Source of the DNA: Cohnella silvisoli
Lineage (GTDB): Bacteria > Bacillota > Bacilli > Paenibacillales > Paenibacillaceae
Reading direction: 5' to 3'
Length of the DNA stretch: 64,000 nucleotides
Assembly: GCF_021190915.1 (NCBI RefSeq)
Contig: NZ_JAIOAP010000016.1
Coordinates: 124,001-188,000 of the forward strand
Shown: positions 24,001-33,216 of the stretch, piece after piece
Layout: every line of letters starts with the position of its first letter
Numbering within the stretch: the stretch's first letter is position 1
Notes under the pieces: model-generated
The model's database searches: none
What the model was told of the DNA's origin: nothing
What the model saw: the letters and a program-made list of their open reading frames with translations, nothing else
Position numbers and translations under genes: made by a program

Positions 24001-24589
24001 AAACATTCAAATTATCTTTAACAATCGCTTCATTAATATCGAAAATCAGCGTGTTTCCATCAATGTAGCCTCCGTTAATTTCTGGCGGCGTTCTATCAAT
24101 AGTAAATGGGACAGTAAGATACCTGGTACCGGTCGACGTTCCATCGTTATCATAAATCTCATAAAGGATTTCGTAATCGTCATCTTTATAAAGAGCCTTT
24201 TGTATGCCTGCATCCGTATATATAAAATAGCTACCGCTGCTGCCGCCATCTATATTCATTACAAGGCCTCCCGGCTTGACCGAAGTCCAAGACCGCTCGG
24301 GGTCGGGATCTGAATCCTTAAGCAGAAATTTGCCATCGCTGATTCTCCGAATGACTAAAGTCGGCTGTAGAAGGGTATGTCCCTCCGGATCGGACAATTT
24401 CAGACTCATGTAATCCAACATTTTCATCACACTTCCGTTTGTTGGAGACACGCTTTGAACAATCACGTCCCCAACCGCCGCTTCAGCCTTGTTGCCGATA
24501 GGTGCAATAAGACCGACCACCATTGCCGCTACGATAATGAAAGCTAAGAACCTATTGCCTGTAGCCTTAGATGCTATTTTTACTGCCAT
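21002..24589 (-). CDS. S-layer-homology surface protein with FIVAR-like repeats
   Basis: A 1,195-residue exported wall protein. Residues 1-36 are a signal peptide (FLAFIIVAAMVVGLIAP...AEAA). Residues about 37-580 form Ig-like/SwmB-type beta domains (TFTIDRTPPEINGGYIDGN-like and FESKVV-type boundaries). Residues about 580-800 hold three helical FIVAR-like repeats of about 70 residues, each with a DTAVEGERDGQYAAGSKAAF-like core. Then comes a region with GVDSGPS and beta structure, and finally three SLH domains (ITRGELAAILAKV, ITRAEMAVIAAAIV, LSRAEAVVLINRLIG) that anchor to pyruvylated cell-wall polymer. The last SLH domain ends abruptly at AANPYQP. ATG 24589 has GAGGT upstream. It lies downstream of the kinase/regulator pair at 24758-29034, separated by a weak terminator. 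Confidence 0.88.
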   Translation of the reverse strand: MAVKIASKATGNRFLAFIIVAAMVVGLIAPIGNKAEAAVGDVIVQSVSPTNGSVMKMLDYMSLKLSDPEGHTLLQPTLVIRRISDGKFLLKDSDPDPERSWTSVKPGGLVMNIDGGSSGSYFIYTDAGIQKALYKDDDYEILYEIYDNDGTSTGTRYLTVPFTIDRTPPEINGGYIDGNTLIFDINEAIVKDNLNVLPTDFVMEASGVPVEFDFISPIDNSNSFLALTKSPVAYNDLVKIHFAAGSNAITDLAGNVLSTDVFTLENRTVQPVQPPRAFQSDPVIHLPLKTGYQLKANDAIATFIPSEDSAYVLRFEFPNDGLNKSVLKNAPNLANTDFIIRNNTDSVNMIPISMIINERDVDLVFSSGFQKDKSYTLAMSATASGDEITFPMSATTSATVYVGLFNPAGPGTSITAINEHRYQNMNLQASEVTQAPQSSDIHIVNNDFGTDVLTVDNVMAGGIVKVYDAPSGGNEIGRFAQGVVSGKVTINIVGGSVVPTLYVTVTDVAAGNLESSRVAYVLPAPVQKGALSVTIIVAQSNHDTAVEGERDGQYAAGSKAAFQTAIDAAVGVRNSLIASQAQVDTAVAALNAAESLFNSKKIVIDRSVLSSSIVAAIAKMGGAIEGGADGNFAIGSKDIFAAAIDAAIIVRDDNSATQVQVDTAVSVLNTAVAVFESKVVRVTKTALQAAIVAAQAKHDAATEGSANGQYPTGSKAILQTAITVATTIASNVSATQAQVDAAVAALNATAAAFEAKKIVILPSSGGGVDSGPSTQQPRSVQLTVESGGVVLGKLPLTRTIDANGRAKDQLDLKKEQISEWADRLNAAGKLSLTIPDDNNIVDEYNVTIPAEAVLLLAERNLAFNLMMNGVEITIPASSLKDIKEAIKLKITPVAAKEKQDELERRADGNAQVRSIVGKGALKQIGLPVSIETNLQNRKVTLILPTGSPALSEEQLRNSGIYVEHSDGTQELIVPRKTNNGLGFDVDKFSTFAIVHVERWQEFRNSQAGENKLPYISGYAGGLFKPEVGITRGELAAILAKVIKGEATKSPITFKDVPDILWAKEAIDKVVKLGLMKGSPDGSFIPDKPITRAEMAVIAAAIVRNGASGREASFKDVAGHWAEAEIRTVSTAGILTGFKDGTFRPGKALSRAEAVVLINRLIGRKPDPSEEPRYKDVPATHWAYGDIQAAANPYQP

Positions 24590-24690
24590 CTTTCTACCTC
24601 TTCCCACAACGAATTTGATTATTCGCCTCGTTATGGCAAATCTAGCAAACGATTCTCCCAAAATTCTCACAAGATCGACGGATACGCGAA

Positions 24691-24727
24691 AACCCCACGC
24701 CAATTGACGCAGGGGTCGGAAACAAAA
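24691..24727 (-). terminator. Weak terminator after the BTAD response regulator
   Basis: On the minus strand, an imperfect stem ACCCCTGCGTC / GGCGTGGGGT is followed by TTTCG. Some readthrough into the SLH gene is possible. Confidence 0.45.
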
Positions 24728-24757
24728 GCAACGATCGAACCGGCCCCCGCTCCACGC

Positions 24758-25876
24758 CTACAGTATGCGCTCCGACAGCATCCGAAGCTCCGCCGACGGG
24801 GCGATTCCGAGTTCCTCGTCCAGCAGCCTCGTATAATGCGCATAATGTCTGCGGAACGATTCCTCCTCCTCGTTCTCCGCATACAGTCGAAGCAGCCGGG
24901 CGTTCATGTCTTCGTCGAGGGGTTCGTAGGATAAGTACATGCGCATCGTTTCCTTCATCGCCGCACGATTTCCCGTCTCGCGATAATGCGACGCCAGCAT
25001 CCGGGCCAACGAGCCGTACTGTTCACTCAGCTCCGTAGCCAATCCCGTGCTCCAGACGTAATCTTTGCCTCCGAACAGCGTCCCCAGATACAACCGGAAA
25101 TGTCTTTCCGCCTCGTCCGCGTTCCACTGATCGACTGCCGCAGTACGCCCCATGAATTCCCGGAAAATGCCCAGATCCGACAAGGACGCGGGCAACTGAA
25201 CATGATACCCGTCGTTCGCGTTCGTGACCTCTACCGCGATGCCCGCTTCCTTGAACGCTTTTTTCAAGCGATAGACGGTGTTGTGGACGTTATGGATAGC
25301 CCGTTCTTCCTCCAGATCCGGCCAGAGAAGGTCAGCCAGCTGCCATTTGCCCATGATCCGGTTCGGATATGCGAGCAAGTGAGCAAACAGCTCCTCCGTC
25401 TTCCGGGTCGGCCAGCCCATAAGTGCTCCGCTTGCTCCTCTTGTCTCGAACGTGCCCAAGCAACGAACGGGCGGCTCTTCCGCGGCAGCGGCATCCGACT
25501 TAGCGGATCGAAGCGCATGATTCTTGCTCAAGCGCGCAGCGACTCTCTCGATCGCGTCGGGCGTCACCGGCTTCAGCAAATAATCTACCGCGCTAACCCG
25601 GAAAGCATCTACCGCATACTGGGGATACGCCGTCGTAAACACGATCTGAAGCTCCTCGTCGATCGCCTTCAGCTTTTCCGCGAGCTCGATGCCCCCCATC
25701 CTCGGCATTTCCACGTCGAGAAACGCCGCGTCCGGCCTTAGCTCTCCAAACCGCGTCAAGGCTTCGGCCGCGCTCGTAAAGGTTCCAACCGCTTCAAGCA
25801 TCGGATGCTGCCCGACCAGCCTTTCCATTAAGTCCAATATCGGCTTCTCGTCTTCCACGATGATTACGCGAAGCAT
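24758..25876 (-). CDS. Response regulator with BTAD (SARP-like) output domain
   Basis: A 372-residue regulator. The receiver (1-120) has the acidic pair EDE, the phosphorylatable Asp in DAAFLDVEMPRMGG, and the Lys in VDYLLKPVTP. A winged helix (about 150-235; RKTEELFAHLLAYPNRIMGK) and a bacterial transcriptional activation domain made of TPR-like helices (about 240-372; RHYAHYTRLLDEELGIAPSA) follow. This is the layout of SARP-type activators coupled to a receiver, seen often in Paenibacillus. It begins 35 bp after the hybrid kinase stop, so the two form a two-component operon. The nearby SLH gene downstream is a candidate target. Confidence 0.9.
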   Translation of the reverse strand: MLRVIIVEDEKPILDLMERLVGQHPMLEAVGTFTSAAEALTRFGELRPDAAFLDVEMPRMGGIELAEKLKAIDEELQIVFTTAYPQYAVDAFRVSAVDYLLKPVTPDAIERVAARLSKNHALRSAKSDAAAAEEPPVRCLGTFETRGASGALMGWPTRKTEELFAHLLAYPNRIMGKWQLADLLWPDLEEERAIHNVHNTVYRLKKAFKEAGIAVEVTNANDGYHVQLPASLSDLGIFREFMGRTAAVDQWNADEAERHFRLYLGTLFGGKDYVWSTGLATELSEQYGSLARMLASHYRETGNRAAMKETMRMYLSYEPLDEDMNARLLRLYAENEEEESFRRHYAHYTRLLDEELGIAPSAELRMLSERIL

Positions 25877-25911
25877 GCCTTATCCTCCTCGTCATTCAGG
25901 CGTCGCAGTCA

Positions 25912-28900
25912 TTAGCCCGCGGCGGAATCCGCCGCCGTTTCCTCATCCTTCGGCAGAAAGACGGTCACCTTCGTTCCCTGCTCCAGAGCGGAATCGACGG
26001 TTATACTCGCGCCGGGAATCGCCATCAGGCGTCTGCGCACGTTCGTCATTCCGATGCCCGCGCCGCCTGGCCGCTCTCCCGCGCTTAGCCGATACAGCAC
26101 GTCATCCGCCATCCCGACTCCGTCATCCACGATATCGAAACGAATGTAGCCGTCCCCGTCCGTGATCGACAGCGTCACCGTACCGGGCCCTTCCTTCTCG
26201 AACAAGCCATGCCGGATCGCATTTTCGACATACGGCTGAATGCATAGGGATGGAATCCTCACATCGTCCAGCCCAGGGTCTTCGTACAGCCTAAATTCCA
26301 ACCGTTCTCCGAATCTGGCTTTCTCGATTTCCACGTATGCCTGCACCAACTCAAGCTCCACTCTAAGCGGTACGTACATGGACTTTTGATCCCTCTCGAA
26401 CACGAAGCGTAAATATCGGCTCAGCATGGACAGCAGGTAAGCCGCTTTCGCCCCGTCAGTATAGCAGAAGGAGATAATGCTGCTAATGGCGTTATAGAGA
26501 AAATGCGGCTTGATCTGCGCTTGCAGAAAAGCCAACTCGTTCTTGAGCGCTTGGTCCATCGACGTCTTCATAGACAGGAGGGTGCGGACCCGGGCGGCCA
26601 ACGTTTTCTGATCGAATGGCTTCGCGATGAAATCGTTCCCTCCCGCCCGGAAGCAAAGCTCGATATCGTGAAGGGAATCCTTCACCGTAGCGAATAGTAT
26701 GGGCAGCTCTATTATTGAGCGGGTTTCCCGAATGGTGCGGCATAGATCGATCCCGGACATCTCCGGCATCATAACGTCCAGAATCATCAGATCGATATTC
26801 GGATGATCCTCCAGCCTGCGAAGCGCCTCCCTGGCCGAGAACGCCGTAAGCACGTTGTAGTCGTCGCCCAGCAAATTCAGCAAGATGCGAATATTGGACG
26901 CCTCATCATCGACGATGAGCACGGTATGCTCGTATCGCTCGTCCATGATGTCCAGACTCTCACGCGTAACGGCAACTTCTTTTTGTCCCCCAGTGAACAA
27001 CCCTTCTTCATCCGCGGATCTTCCTTCAGCCTTAACGGCCGGAAGCGTGAACACCATCCTCGTGCCTTTGCCCGGCTCCGACCGCTCTACGGCGATAGAC
27101 CCGCCCATTCTCTCTACGAGCTGGCGGCTAATGTAGAGGCCAAGCCCCATACCCGTATATCCGTCCTGCGGTAACGACCGTTCCGCTTGCTCGAAATATC
27201 CGAAGATCGCCTCATGGCTTTCCTTCGGAATACCGATCCCGGTATCTTCTACGGACACGGCGAGCAGGTCCCCCGCCGATTGCGCCGAGATCTCGATCCA
27301 GCCGCTCTTCGTATGCTTAATGGCATTATGGATTAGGTTGTAAAGCACCTGCCGAACTCTGTTCTCATCGGCTTTCACCAAAGTATGCGGCGGGATCCGG
27401 TTGCTCCAGCGCACATCTTTGCCTGTAAGCTCGAATTCAAGCACTTGAAATACGGTTTGGGCGACGACATGCACGTCCAGAACCGTTTCTTGCAGTCGCA
27501 AATCCCCGTGCTTCATCTGAACGACATCCACTAAATCGTTAACGAGCGCCGACATTTTCGTGGAAGTATCCTGAATGAGCGTAAGCTCGCTTCGCTGCTT
27601 GTCCGTTAGCTGCCCCGCCTTCTCTTCAAGAAGATAGGAAGCGATATTCTGAATGCCATGAAGCGGCGTCTTAAGCTCATGGGACGTATTCGCCAGAAAC
27701 TCATCCTTCAACTGATCCCTAAGAATCAACTGGTCCGTAAGTTTCTCCGTCTGTTCCGTGGCATGGGTAAGGCGAAGCGCCAACAAGGTGTTCATAAAGG
27801 CAATGATGGCGATCATCGCGATTTTGCGTCCAACTTCCGTCTCCACCCAACCTAACGAGTAGAATAACCCGACGACCAAGATCATGGCGATAGACAGTAT
27901 CATTCCGGTCAGCAGCGCGATCTCTTTGCGATTCAACAACTCTCCATCCTGCTTGATATACAGGCGAACAATCCGATAGAAATAAAATGAAACGACAAAT
28001 AACGCATATTCCCAGGGCAAATTTCCCATGGATTGATATAAGGAATAGGGTAACACGATGATAGCAATTAAATAGGCAACGATTGGAGTTACTAAATAGA
28101 GGAGGTGCTTTTTCGTCAGCAGCTTCCGGTCCAGATGATGCAGAAATAAACCGAGAATGGCGATATTCGAGAAACCCCCGATATCATACATCTTATAAGC
28201 CACGTCGATAGGAACCCCAGGCCATAGCTGGAGAAGCAGCTTATTCCCGTTCATGCTAAGCAGCACCAACATCGATAAAAAGTATAAACCGCTGTACAGG
28301 TAGGCCTTATCCTTCCTGCGCATCATGTAGATGCTAATATGATACCCGCCGAACAAGAGCAGAATGAATATGCCCGATAATTCGGTTCCAAAAGTGACTT
28401 GGCCCGATCGAAGCATATCTTCCTGTAAGCCGAACTGAATATAGTCAACCCCGCCGCCAGCCGAGTAGGTATGGTCGGCAACCTGGATGACGATATCCAT
28501 CTCGCCTCCGTCAGCTTGCACGAATGTTGTGTAGGGGGCATCCCCCGGCACATAACCTTCGACGCTCGTAGTTGGATTTCCACCCCTTCCTCTCAGATCG
28601 CCGTTCACGAATAGCTTGTGCGACATCTGAATGTTCGTTATTTTTATCCCATAACTGTCGTTATTGTCTCTAAGCTTCACTTTAAGTCGATACGTCGCGT
28701 ATTCCGCTTTACTTCCTTCGTTAGAAGGCTCGCCCCCGTACCACGAATCCGGAACATCCATATAGATGAATTGATCTGCGGCCCCCTCGCGGAACTGTTC
28801 GGGAGATATCAACCGATCCCGGTAAAACTCCCATTCCCCGTCGAGATTAACGATCCCCTTCTCATGGAAATCCCACCCGCTCAGGTCAAGTACCCCGTGA

Positions 28901-29034
28901 CTCGCCGGCGGCGCGCTCTTATTCGACTCCGTGTAAGTATAGATCCCGAGCAATACGGCAATCGCCACGATCGGAATGATCGTTATCCCCGCTATGCGAT
29001 TGAAATACCGAAATCCGCTACTCAAGCTTTCCAC
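25912..29034 (-). CDS. Hybrid 7TMR-DISM histidine kinase with two kinase modules
   Basis: A membrane sensor of about 1,040 residues. It has a first membrane helix (about 18-36), an extracellular 7TMR-DISM jelly-roll (about 45-205) that in relatives binds carbohydrate-like ligands, seven membrane helices (about 215-420), and a HisKA domain with H-box FLANTSHELKTPLHGIQNIA. Next come an HATPase (NLIHNAIKH, DTGIGIP, GMGLGLYIS) and a receiver with Asp in LMILDVMMPEMSG. A second, LytS-type kinase core follows (QIKPHFLYNAISS, then VENAIRHGLFEKEG and GIGMTNVRRRL). GTG 29034 with GGGGGAA upstream is my preferred start; ATG 29070 and a TTG at 29109 are alternatives. It is divergent from the LCP gene and transcribed with the BTAD regulator. 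Confidence 0.9.
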   Translation of the reverse strand: MESLSSGFRYFNRIAGITIIPIVAIAVLLGIYTYTESNKSAPPASHGVLDLSGWDFHEKGIVNLDGEWEFYRDRLISPEQFREGAADQFIYMDVPDSWYGGEPSNEGSKAEYATYRLKVKLRDNNDSYGIKITNIQMSHKLFVNGDLRGRGGNPTTSVEGYVPGDAPYTTFVQADGGEMDIVIQVADHTYSAGGGVDYIQFGLQEDMLRSGQVTFGTELSGIFILLLFGGYHISIYMMRRKDKAYLYSGLYFLSMLVLLSMNGNKLLLQLWPGVPIDVAYKMYDIGGFSNIAILGLFLHHLDRKLLTKKHLLYLVTPIVAYLIAIIVLPYSLYQSMGNLPWEYALFVVSFYFYRIVRLYIKQDGELLNRKEIALLTGMILSIAMILVVGLFYSLGWVETEVGRKIAMIAIIAFMNTLLALRLTHATEQTEKLTDQLILRDQLKDEFLANTSHELKTPLHGIQNIASYLLEEKAGQLTDKQRSELTLIQDTSTKMSALVNDLVDVVQMKHGDLRLQETVLDVHVVAQTVFQVLEFELTGKDVRWSNRIPPHTLVKADENRVRQVLYNLIHNAIKHTKSGWIEISAQSAGDLLAVSVEDTGIGIPKESHEAIFGYFEQAERSLPQDGYTGMGLGLYISRQLVERMGGSIAVERSEPGKGTRMVFTLPAVKAEGRSADEEGLFTGGQKEVAVTRESLDIMDERYEHTVLIVDDEASNIRILLNLLGDDYNVLTAFSAREALRRLEDHPNIDLMILDVMMPEMSGIDLCRTIRETRSIIELPILFATVKDSLHDIELCFRAGGNDFIAKPFDQKTLAARVRTLLSMKTSMDQALKNELAFLQAQIKPHFLYNAISSIISFCYTDGAKAAYLLSMLSRYLRFVFERDQKSMYVPLRVELELVQAYVEIEKARFGERLEFRLYEDPGLDDVRIPSLCIQPYVENAIRHGLFEKEGPGTVTLSITDGDGYIRFDIVDDGVGMADDVLYRLSAGERPGGAGIGMTNVRRRLMAIPGASITVDSALEQGTKVTVFLPKDEETAADSAAG

Positions 29035-29239
29035 CGTCGTTCCCCCGTCTGCCCGATTCCTTATTACCATACAGCCCGGCGCTCCCAAGAAACTCCCAAG
29101 CGCCGTCAAGCGTCATCTTTTTACATTAACATAGACTTTCCTCGGATGAAACGAATAGGTTTTATGCAAAATGGAACAACTTTCCTGCCCGCTGCTTCGT
29201 ATTATAGTTGACCCTTTTTCGGAAAGGATTGACGCCGTC

Positions 29240-30271
29240 ATGGAAGAACAATCCACGCAGCCCGCACCCCCTCCTAAAAGATCCACAAAACCGAAAAGCA
29301 GCAAGAGACGAATCTGGCTATATAGCCTGCTTGGCGTCGTACTCCTATTTGGCTCGATCGCGACGTATTATGTCTATTCCTTCTATTCTTTCGCTAATAA
29401 TATCTATGTCGATCCCAAAGAAAATCAGCCAACTACAGCAGCAGCAGTACCCACAGACGGCAGCAGCAGCCCTTTTCCTATAGCCCAGCCACCGGAATGG
29501 AACGGGGATGAACGCATTAACATCTTGCTGCTGGGCGGAGATTCACGGGGTGTGAAGAGCAACGCCAAACCTCGTTCGGATACGATGATGCTCGTTTCCA
29601 TCGATCCCGTCGACAAGAGCACTCATCTTTTTTCCCTTTTACGAGATACCTATGTTGAAATTCCACATCACGGCTCTAATCGGCTCAATTCCGCAATTAC
29701 GATGGGCGGGCCGCTTCTCTCGATAGAAACCGTCGGCAATCTGCTCGATCTTCCTATTCAATTTTACGTATACACGGATTTCGAAGGCTTCATTTCCTTG
29801 ATCGACGAGCTCGGCGGCATCGACTTCGAAGTAGATAAAAATATGAAACGCACCGATAACGCGGATAATCCCAGATACAACATCAAGTTGGACAAAGGGA
29901 TGCAGCACCTCGACGGCTTAACCGCCTTGCAATATGTCCGTTACCGAAGCGACGCCCTGTCCGACTTCGCGCGAGCCGACCGACAAAGGAAATTCCTAAG
30001 CGCCATCGCCGATAAAATGAAAAGCACGACCTCGCTGCTCAAACTGCCTCAGGTACTTAACGGCATTGCTCCTTACATTGAGACGAACATCCCGCCGAAC
30101 GATCTCCTGAAGCTAGCAAGATTAGGTATGAAACTCGACACGTCTCGTCTTGCAGGAATACAAATTCCGCCCCAAGGACAATTCCAATCGCAGACCATTA
30201 GTCAAATGGACGTCCTGGTCGTCGATCCGCTGCAGATTAAAGAGTACGTGAAGGAACAGCTTACGAAATGA
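29240..30271 (+). CDS. LytR-CpsA-Psr (LCP) family wall polymer ligase
   Basis: A 343-residue membrane-anchored enzyme that transfers teichoic-acid-like or capsular polymers from lipid carrier to peptidoglycan. It has a short Pro/Lys-rich cytoplasmic tail, one membrane helix (about 26-48; LYSLLGVVLLFGSIATYYVY), a linker, and the LCP domain (about 95-300) with NILLLGGDSRG, RSDTMMLVSIDP, SLLRDTYVEIP and ALQYVRYRSD...FARADRQRKF, which carry the conserved Asp/Arg residues. ATG 29240 follows GGAAAGGA. It is convergent with the response regulator at 30420 and shares the terminator at 30342-30382. The location beside SLH proteins fits a role in attaching the wall polymer they bind. Confidence 0.93.
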   Translation: MEEQSTQPAPPPKRSTKPKSSKRRIWLYSLLGVVLLFGSIATYYVYSFYSFANNIYVDPKENQPTTAAAVPTDGSSSPFPIAQPPEWNGDERINILLLGGDSRGVKSNAKPRSDTMMLVSIDPVDKSTHLFSLLRDTYVEIPHHGSNRLNSAITMGGPLLSIETVGNLLDLPIQFYVYTDFEGFISLIDELGGIDFEVDKNMKRTDNADNPRYNIKLDKGMQHLDGLTALQYVRYRSDALSDFARADRQRKFLSAIADKMKSTTSLLKLPQVLNGIAPYIETNIPPNDLLKLARLGMKLDTSRLAGIQIPPQGQFQSQTISQMDVLVVDPLQIKEYVKEQLTK

Positions 30272-30341
30272 ATTGCTGCGACTTCGCCAAGGCCAATAAA
30301 CTGCCCCCACGGCGCTGGAGGGAAATGATCCCTAAAGCAAT

Positions 30342-30382
30342 ATAAAAAGGCCGGACCGTGCATTAAGCACAAGAGTCCGGCC
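30342..30382 (-). terminator. Shared-type terminator, copy 1 of a 41-bp repeat
   Basis: GGCCGGACC / GGTCCGGCC-like stem with a nested small hairpin GTGC-ATTAA-GCAC. On the minus strand it is followed by TTTTTAT, so it ends the kinase/regulator operon, and it may also stop the convergent LCP gene. It equals 39026-39066 at 40 of 41 positions. Confidence 0.85.
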
Positions 30383-30419
30383 GGCTTGGCTGGTAACGAC
30401 GAAGCAATCGCGGCGAGCA

Positions 30420-31103
30420 TCATTCCGGTCCCCAGCAAAACTTATAGCCAAACCCTCGAATCGTGACAATATATCGGGGAAAAGCCGGATTCGGCTCGAT
30501 TTTTTTTCTGAGATTGCTGATGTGCACCATTACCGTCCGGATGTTGCTGTCCTTCTCCCATCCCCAGACCTGCTCGTATAGCTGCTCAACCCCGAATACC
30601 TGATTTTCCCGGGACGCAAGCCACAGAAGCAGTTGCATCTCTTTGGCGAACAGCGTCGCGGGAAGGCCGCCTGCCGTGACCGTGCAGCCGACAGGATCGA
30701 TGTTCAGCCAGCTGTCTCTCCAGACCGGCGTTGTCGTCGCCCGCCGAAGCTGCGCTTTGACGCGGGCGACGACAACGCCCGGCTCGAATGGCTTCGTAAT
30801 ATAATCGTCCGCGCCGAGTTCCAGCCCATCGATAATATCCTGGGCTTCCCGCTTGCAGCTTATAAAAACGATCGGGATGTTCGATTGCTCGCGAATCCGG
30901 CGGGCCAGTTCCGTGCCGAACCCGTCGGGAAGCAAAATATCCGTCAGCAGCAGATCGGGCATCCTTTCGGCGAGCGCCTCCGACGCTCTTCTGAAGCTCG
31001 ATGCAGCTTCGACGGCGAAGCCCTGCTTGCTCAAATAAAGGGTGAGAAGCTCGCGAATATCTTCGTCGTCCTCGACAAGCAGAATGCGCCCCTGTTTGTC
31101 CAT
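30420..31103 (-). CDS. OmpR-family response regulator
   Basis: A 227-residue regulator with a receiver (about 5-118; VEDDEDIRELL, Asp in PDLLLTDILLPDGFG, Lys in DDYITKPFEP) and a winged-helix DNA-binding domain (about 130-225; LLWLASRENQVFGVEQLYEQ and RTVMVHISNLRKKI, ending TIRGFGYKF). ATG 31103 is preceded by AAGGGGG. It lies one base after the stop of the histidine kinase gene, so the two are co-translated. Likely targets are surface genes such as the divergent adhesin at 33373, but no binding site was identified. Confidence 0.95.
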   Translation of the reverse strand: MDKQGRILLVEDDEDIRELLTLYLSKQGFAVEAASSFRRASEALAERMPDLLLTDILLPDGFGTELARRIREQSNIPIVFISCKREAQDIIDGLELGADDYITKPFEPGVVVARVKAQLRRATTTPVWRDSWLNIDPVGCTVTAGGLPATLFAKEMQLLLWLASRENQVFGVEQLYEQVWGWEKDSNIRTVMVHISNLRKKIEPNPAFPRYIVTIRGFGYKFCWGPE

Positions 31104-31104
31104 T

Positions 31105-33216
31105 TCAAGCCCCCTTCTCCAACTTCGCGCCTTCAAAGCGGACCGGCAAGCGGAAGTAGAACCGGCTGCCCGTTCCCGGCGAGCTCTCCACGCCGATCTC
31201 TCCGCGATGGTAGCTGACGATTTCCTTGCAAATCGCAAGTCCGAGCCCGCTGCCCTTAACGACGGCCGAATCGCCCTGCAGTCGGTAGAACCGTTCGAAA
31301 ATACGCTCCGTCTCGTCTGGCGGAATGCCTGGCCCCGTATCGCTTACGCTGACGATCGCGATACCCCCTGCATGATGGGAGTCGACCAACTCCAGGCGGA
31401 GACGAATTGTCCCGCCCGCCGGCGCATGCTTTTGAGCATTGGACAGCAGGTTCGCCAGCACCTGCTCGATACGCACCGGGTCCAATTCGGCATAGGCTGT
31501 GCGCCTCTCTTCCGCAAGCGGCGGTTCTTCCCACTCGAACGACAGCCCCTGTTCCAATAGGTCCCATTCGTACTTGTGAAACAACTGCCGGATAAAAGGC
31601 ACGACTTCCGTTCTCCGGTAATCAAAGCGGACTTGGCGGTTCTCCAGCTTCGCAAGCTCCGTCAAATCATCGAGAAGCCTTTCCAGCAACTGCGACCGCT
31701 CATGGATCCGGCGTGCGTATTTCAAATAGTCGTCCGTCACGACGCCTTCCATCATCGCCAGCGAGAAGCCTTTAATAGACGTCAGCGGCGTGCCGAGTTC
31801 ATGCGAAATGTCCGAAATGAGCCGCGTGCGGAATAGCTCCATTCGGGACATTTCCTCGTTGGCCTGTACAAGCTGCTCGTTTGCATCCTGCAATTCGGTC
31901 GTTCGTTTCTTTACTTTGATCTCCAGCGAATCGTTCGAAGCTTGCAACTGCTCTGCCAATTTCTCCGCATGCCTGGCGGTTCGCGCGAATCGCATCGACA
32001 GGTTCACGGATTGCGTGAACAAGAACGCAAGCAGCCCGTAGGGGACGTAATCGCCAAAGCCGATGACATGATTATAGTACAGAATATCGATAGCGATAGA
32101 CATGCTGAGCGCCGCCATGCCGATCAGATTGATGAGAAGGCCGATTCTCCGATGCAGGGATGCCCGAATGAATAAGATCAATGAATACGCGAGAATCGGC
32201 AGGGCGACAAACAGCTGATAGGGCAGCATGATATAGGTGTAGACGATTGCTGGCGTAAACAGAACGCACATAGAGATACAGCCGTTCACGAACAACGATA
32301 CCCTCGTAACCAAAGGGTTGAGCCGACGCCCATACTCGGCGCGGGCAAACAGGAGCAACCCTTGAAAAGCGACAATGCTGGAGAGGTATTCGAACTTCAC
32401 TCCGATCTCCCAAGGCAGTCCCGGGAACAGAGTGTAGACGATTGCTTGTCCCTGCACGATCGTCCGCACGGCTATGGAAAGACTTAGCAGCCCGAAATAA
32501 AGCGTAGACGCTTCTTTTCTGCGGAAGGCGTACAATCCGAGATGGTAAAGCCCCATGATCAGCAGGCTTCCGGTCAGCAGCATCTCGGCACCGTAACTTC
32601 GCTTGTGCGAGAAGGCAATTTGTTCCGCGCCGCCGATGCGGATCGATTCCCAGATGCCGCCTTTGCGCTGAACGTAGTTAGCCACTTGAACGACGAGCTC
32701 ATTGGTCCCGGCTTGCGGCTCAAAGAAGACGAGCTTCGGATAATTGGCCGGCTTCATCGAAGAGGGATCGGTGCCGACGATGCCGTTGGAGGCGCGCAGC
32801 TTACCGTTGATCCACAGTCGATAGGAGGTAGCGATGCCGCGAACTTCAAGCGCCAGCGTCCTCAGCTCCGAATGAGTCGGCAGCTCAATCCGCAGTCGGT
32901 AGGTGGCATAGCCCTGGTTCGGCAGCTTGCCGCCTCCGATTCGGGAAGAGCTCCATGGAGACGGAACTTTGACGGCGATCGGTTGAACGTCGGTTTGTCC
33001 GTCGGCAAGCTGCTGCGGCGTAAGAAGCGAGTGCCAATAAAGCTCCCAAGCGCCGTTCAGGATGACCGGACCATCCCGGTCGGGCAGCCAGCCGGTAAGG
33101 TCCGCCTTGCCGACCGACCATTCAGCCTGGCCCGCGGCTGCGGCGATAGCAGGAAACGCCGCTGGAATCGCAGCGCAGCAAAGGAAAAGCAGGAAGGCGA
33201 TTCGTTTAACGATCAA
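31105..33216 (-). CDS. 7TMR-DISM sensor histidine kinase
   Basis: A membrane sensor kinase of about 703 residues. It has a signal sequence (1-30), an extracellular 7TMR-DISM beta domain (about 35-190; TYRLRIELP, YRLWINGKL), seven membrane helices (about 195-400), a coiled coil (ANEQLVQANEEMSRME), HisKA with H-box LISDISHELGTPLTSIKGFS and HATPase (NLLSNAQKHA, DTGPGIP, GSGLGLAICKEIVSYHRG). TTG 33216 with AGGTGA upstream gives a clean signal peptide; an upstream TTG at 33237 lacks a ribosome site. It is one base from its response regulator and divergent from the giant adhesin. It differs from the other kinase in this window, with a single kinase core and no receiver. Confidence 0.9.
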   Translation of the reverse strand: MIVKRIAFLLFLCCAAIPAAFPAIAAAAGQAEWSVGKADLTGWLPDRDGPVILNGAWELYWHSLLTPQQLADGQTDVQPIAVKVPSPWSSSRIGGGKLPNQGYATYRLRIELPTHSELRTLALEVRGIATSYRLWINGKLRASNGIVGTDPSSMKPANYPKLVFFEPQAGTNELVVQVANYVQRKGGIWESIRIGGAEQIAFSHKRSYGAEMLLTGSLLIMGLYHLGLYAFRRKEASTLYFGLLSLSIAVRTIVQGQAIVYTLFPGLPWEIGVKFEYLSSIVAFQGLLLFARAEYGRRLNPLVTRVSLFVNGCISMCVLFTPAIVYTYIMLPYQLFVALPILAYSLILFIRASLHRRIGLLINLIGMAALSMSIAIDILYYNHVIGFGDYVPYGLLAFLFTQSVNLSMRFARTARHAEKLAEQLQASNDSLEIKVKKRTTELQDANEQLVQANEEMSRMELFRTRLISDISHELGTPLTSIKGFSLAMMEGVVTDDYLKYARRIHERSQLLERLLDDLTELAKLENRQVRFDYRRTEVVPFIRQLFHKYEWDLLEQGLSFEWEEPPLAEERRTAYAELDPVRIEQVLANLLSNAQKHAPAGGTIRLRLELVDSHHAGGIAIVSVSDTGPGIPPDETERIFERFYRLQGDSAVVKGSGLGLAICKEIVSYHRGEIGVESSPGTGSRFYFRLPVRFEGAKLEKGA

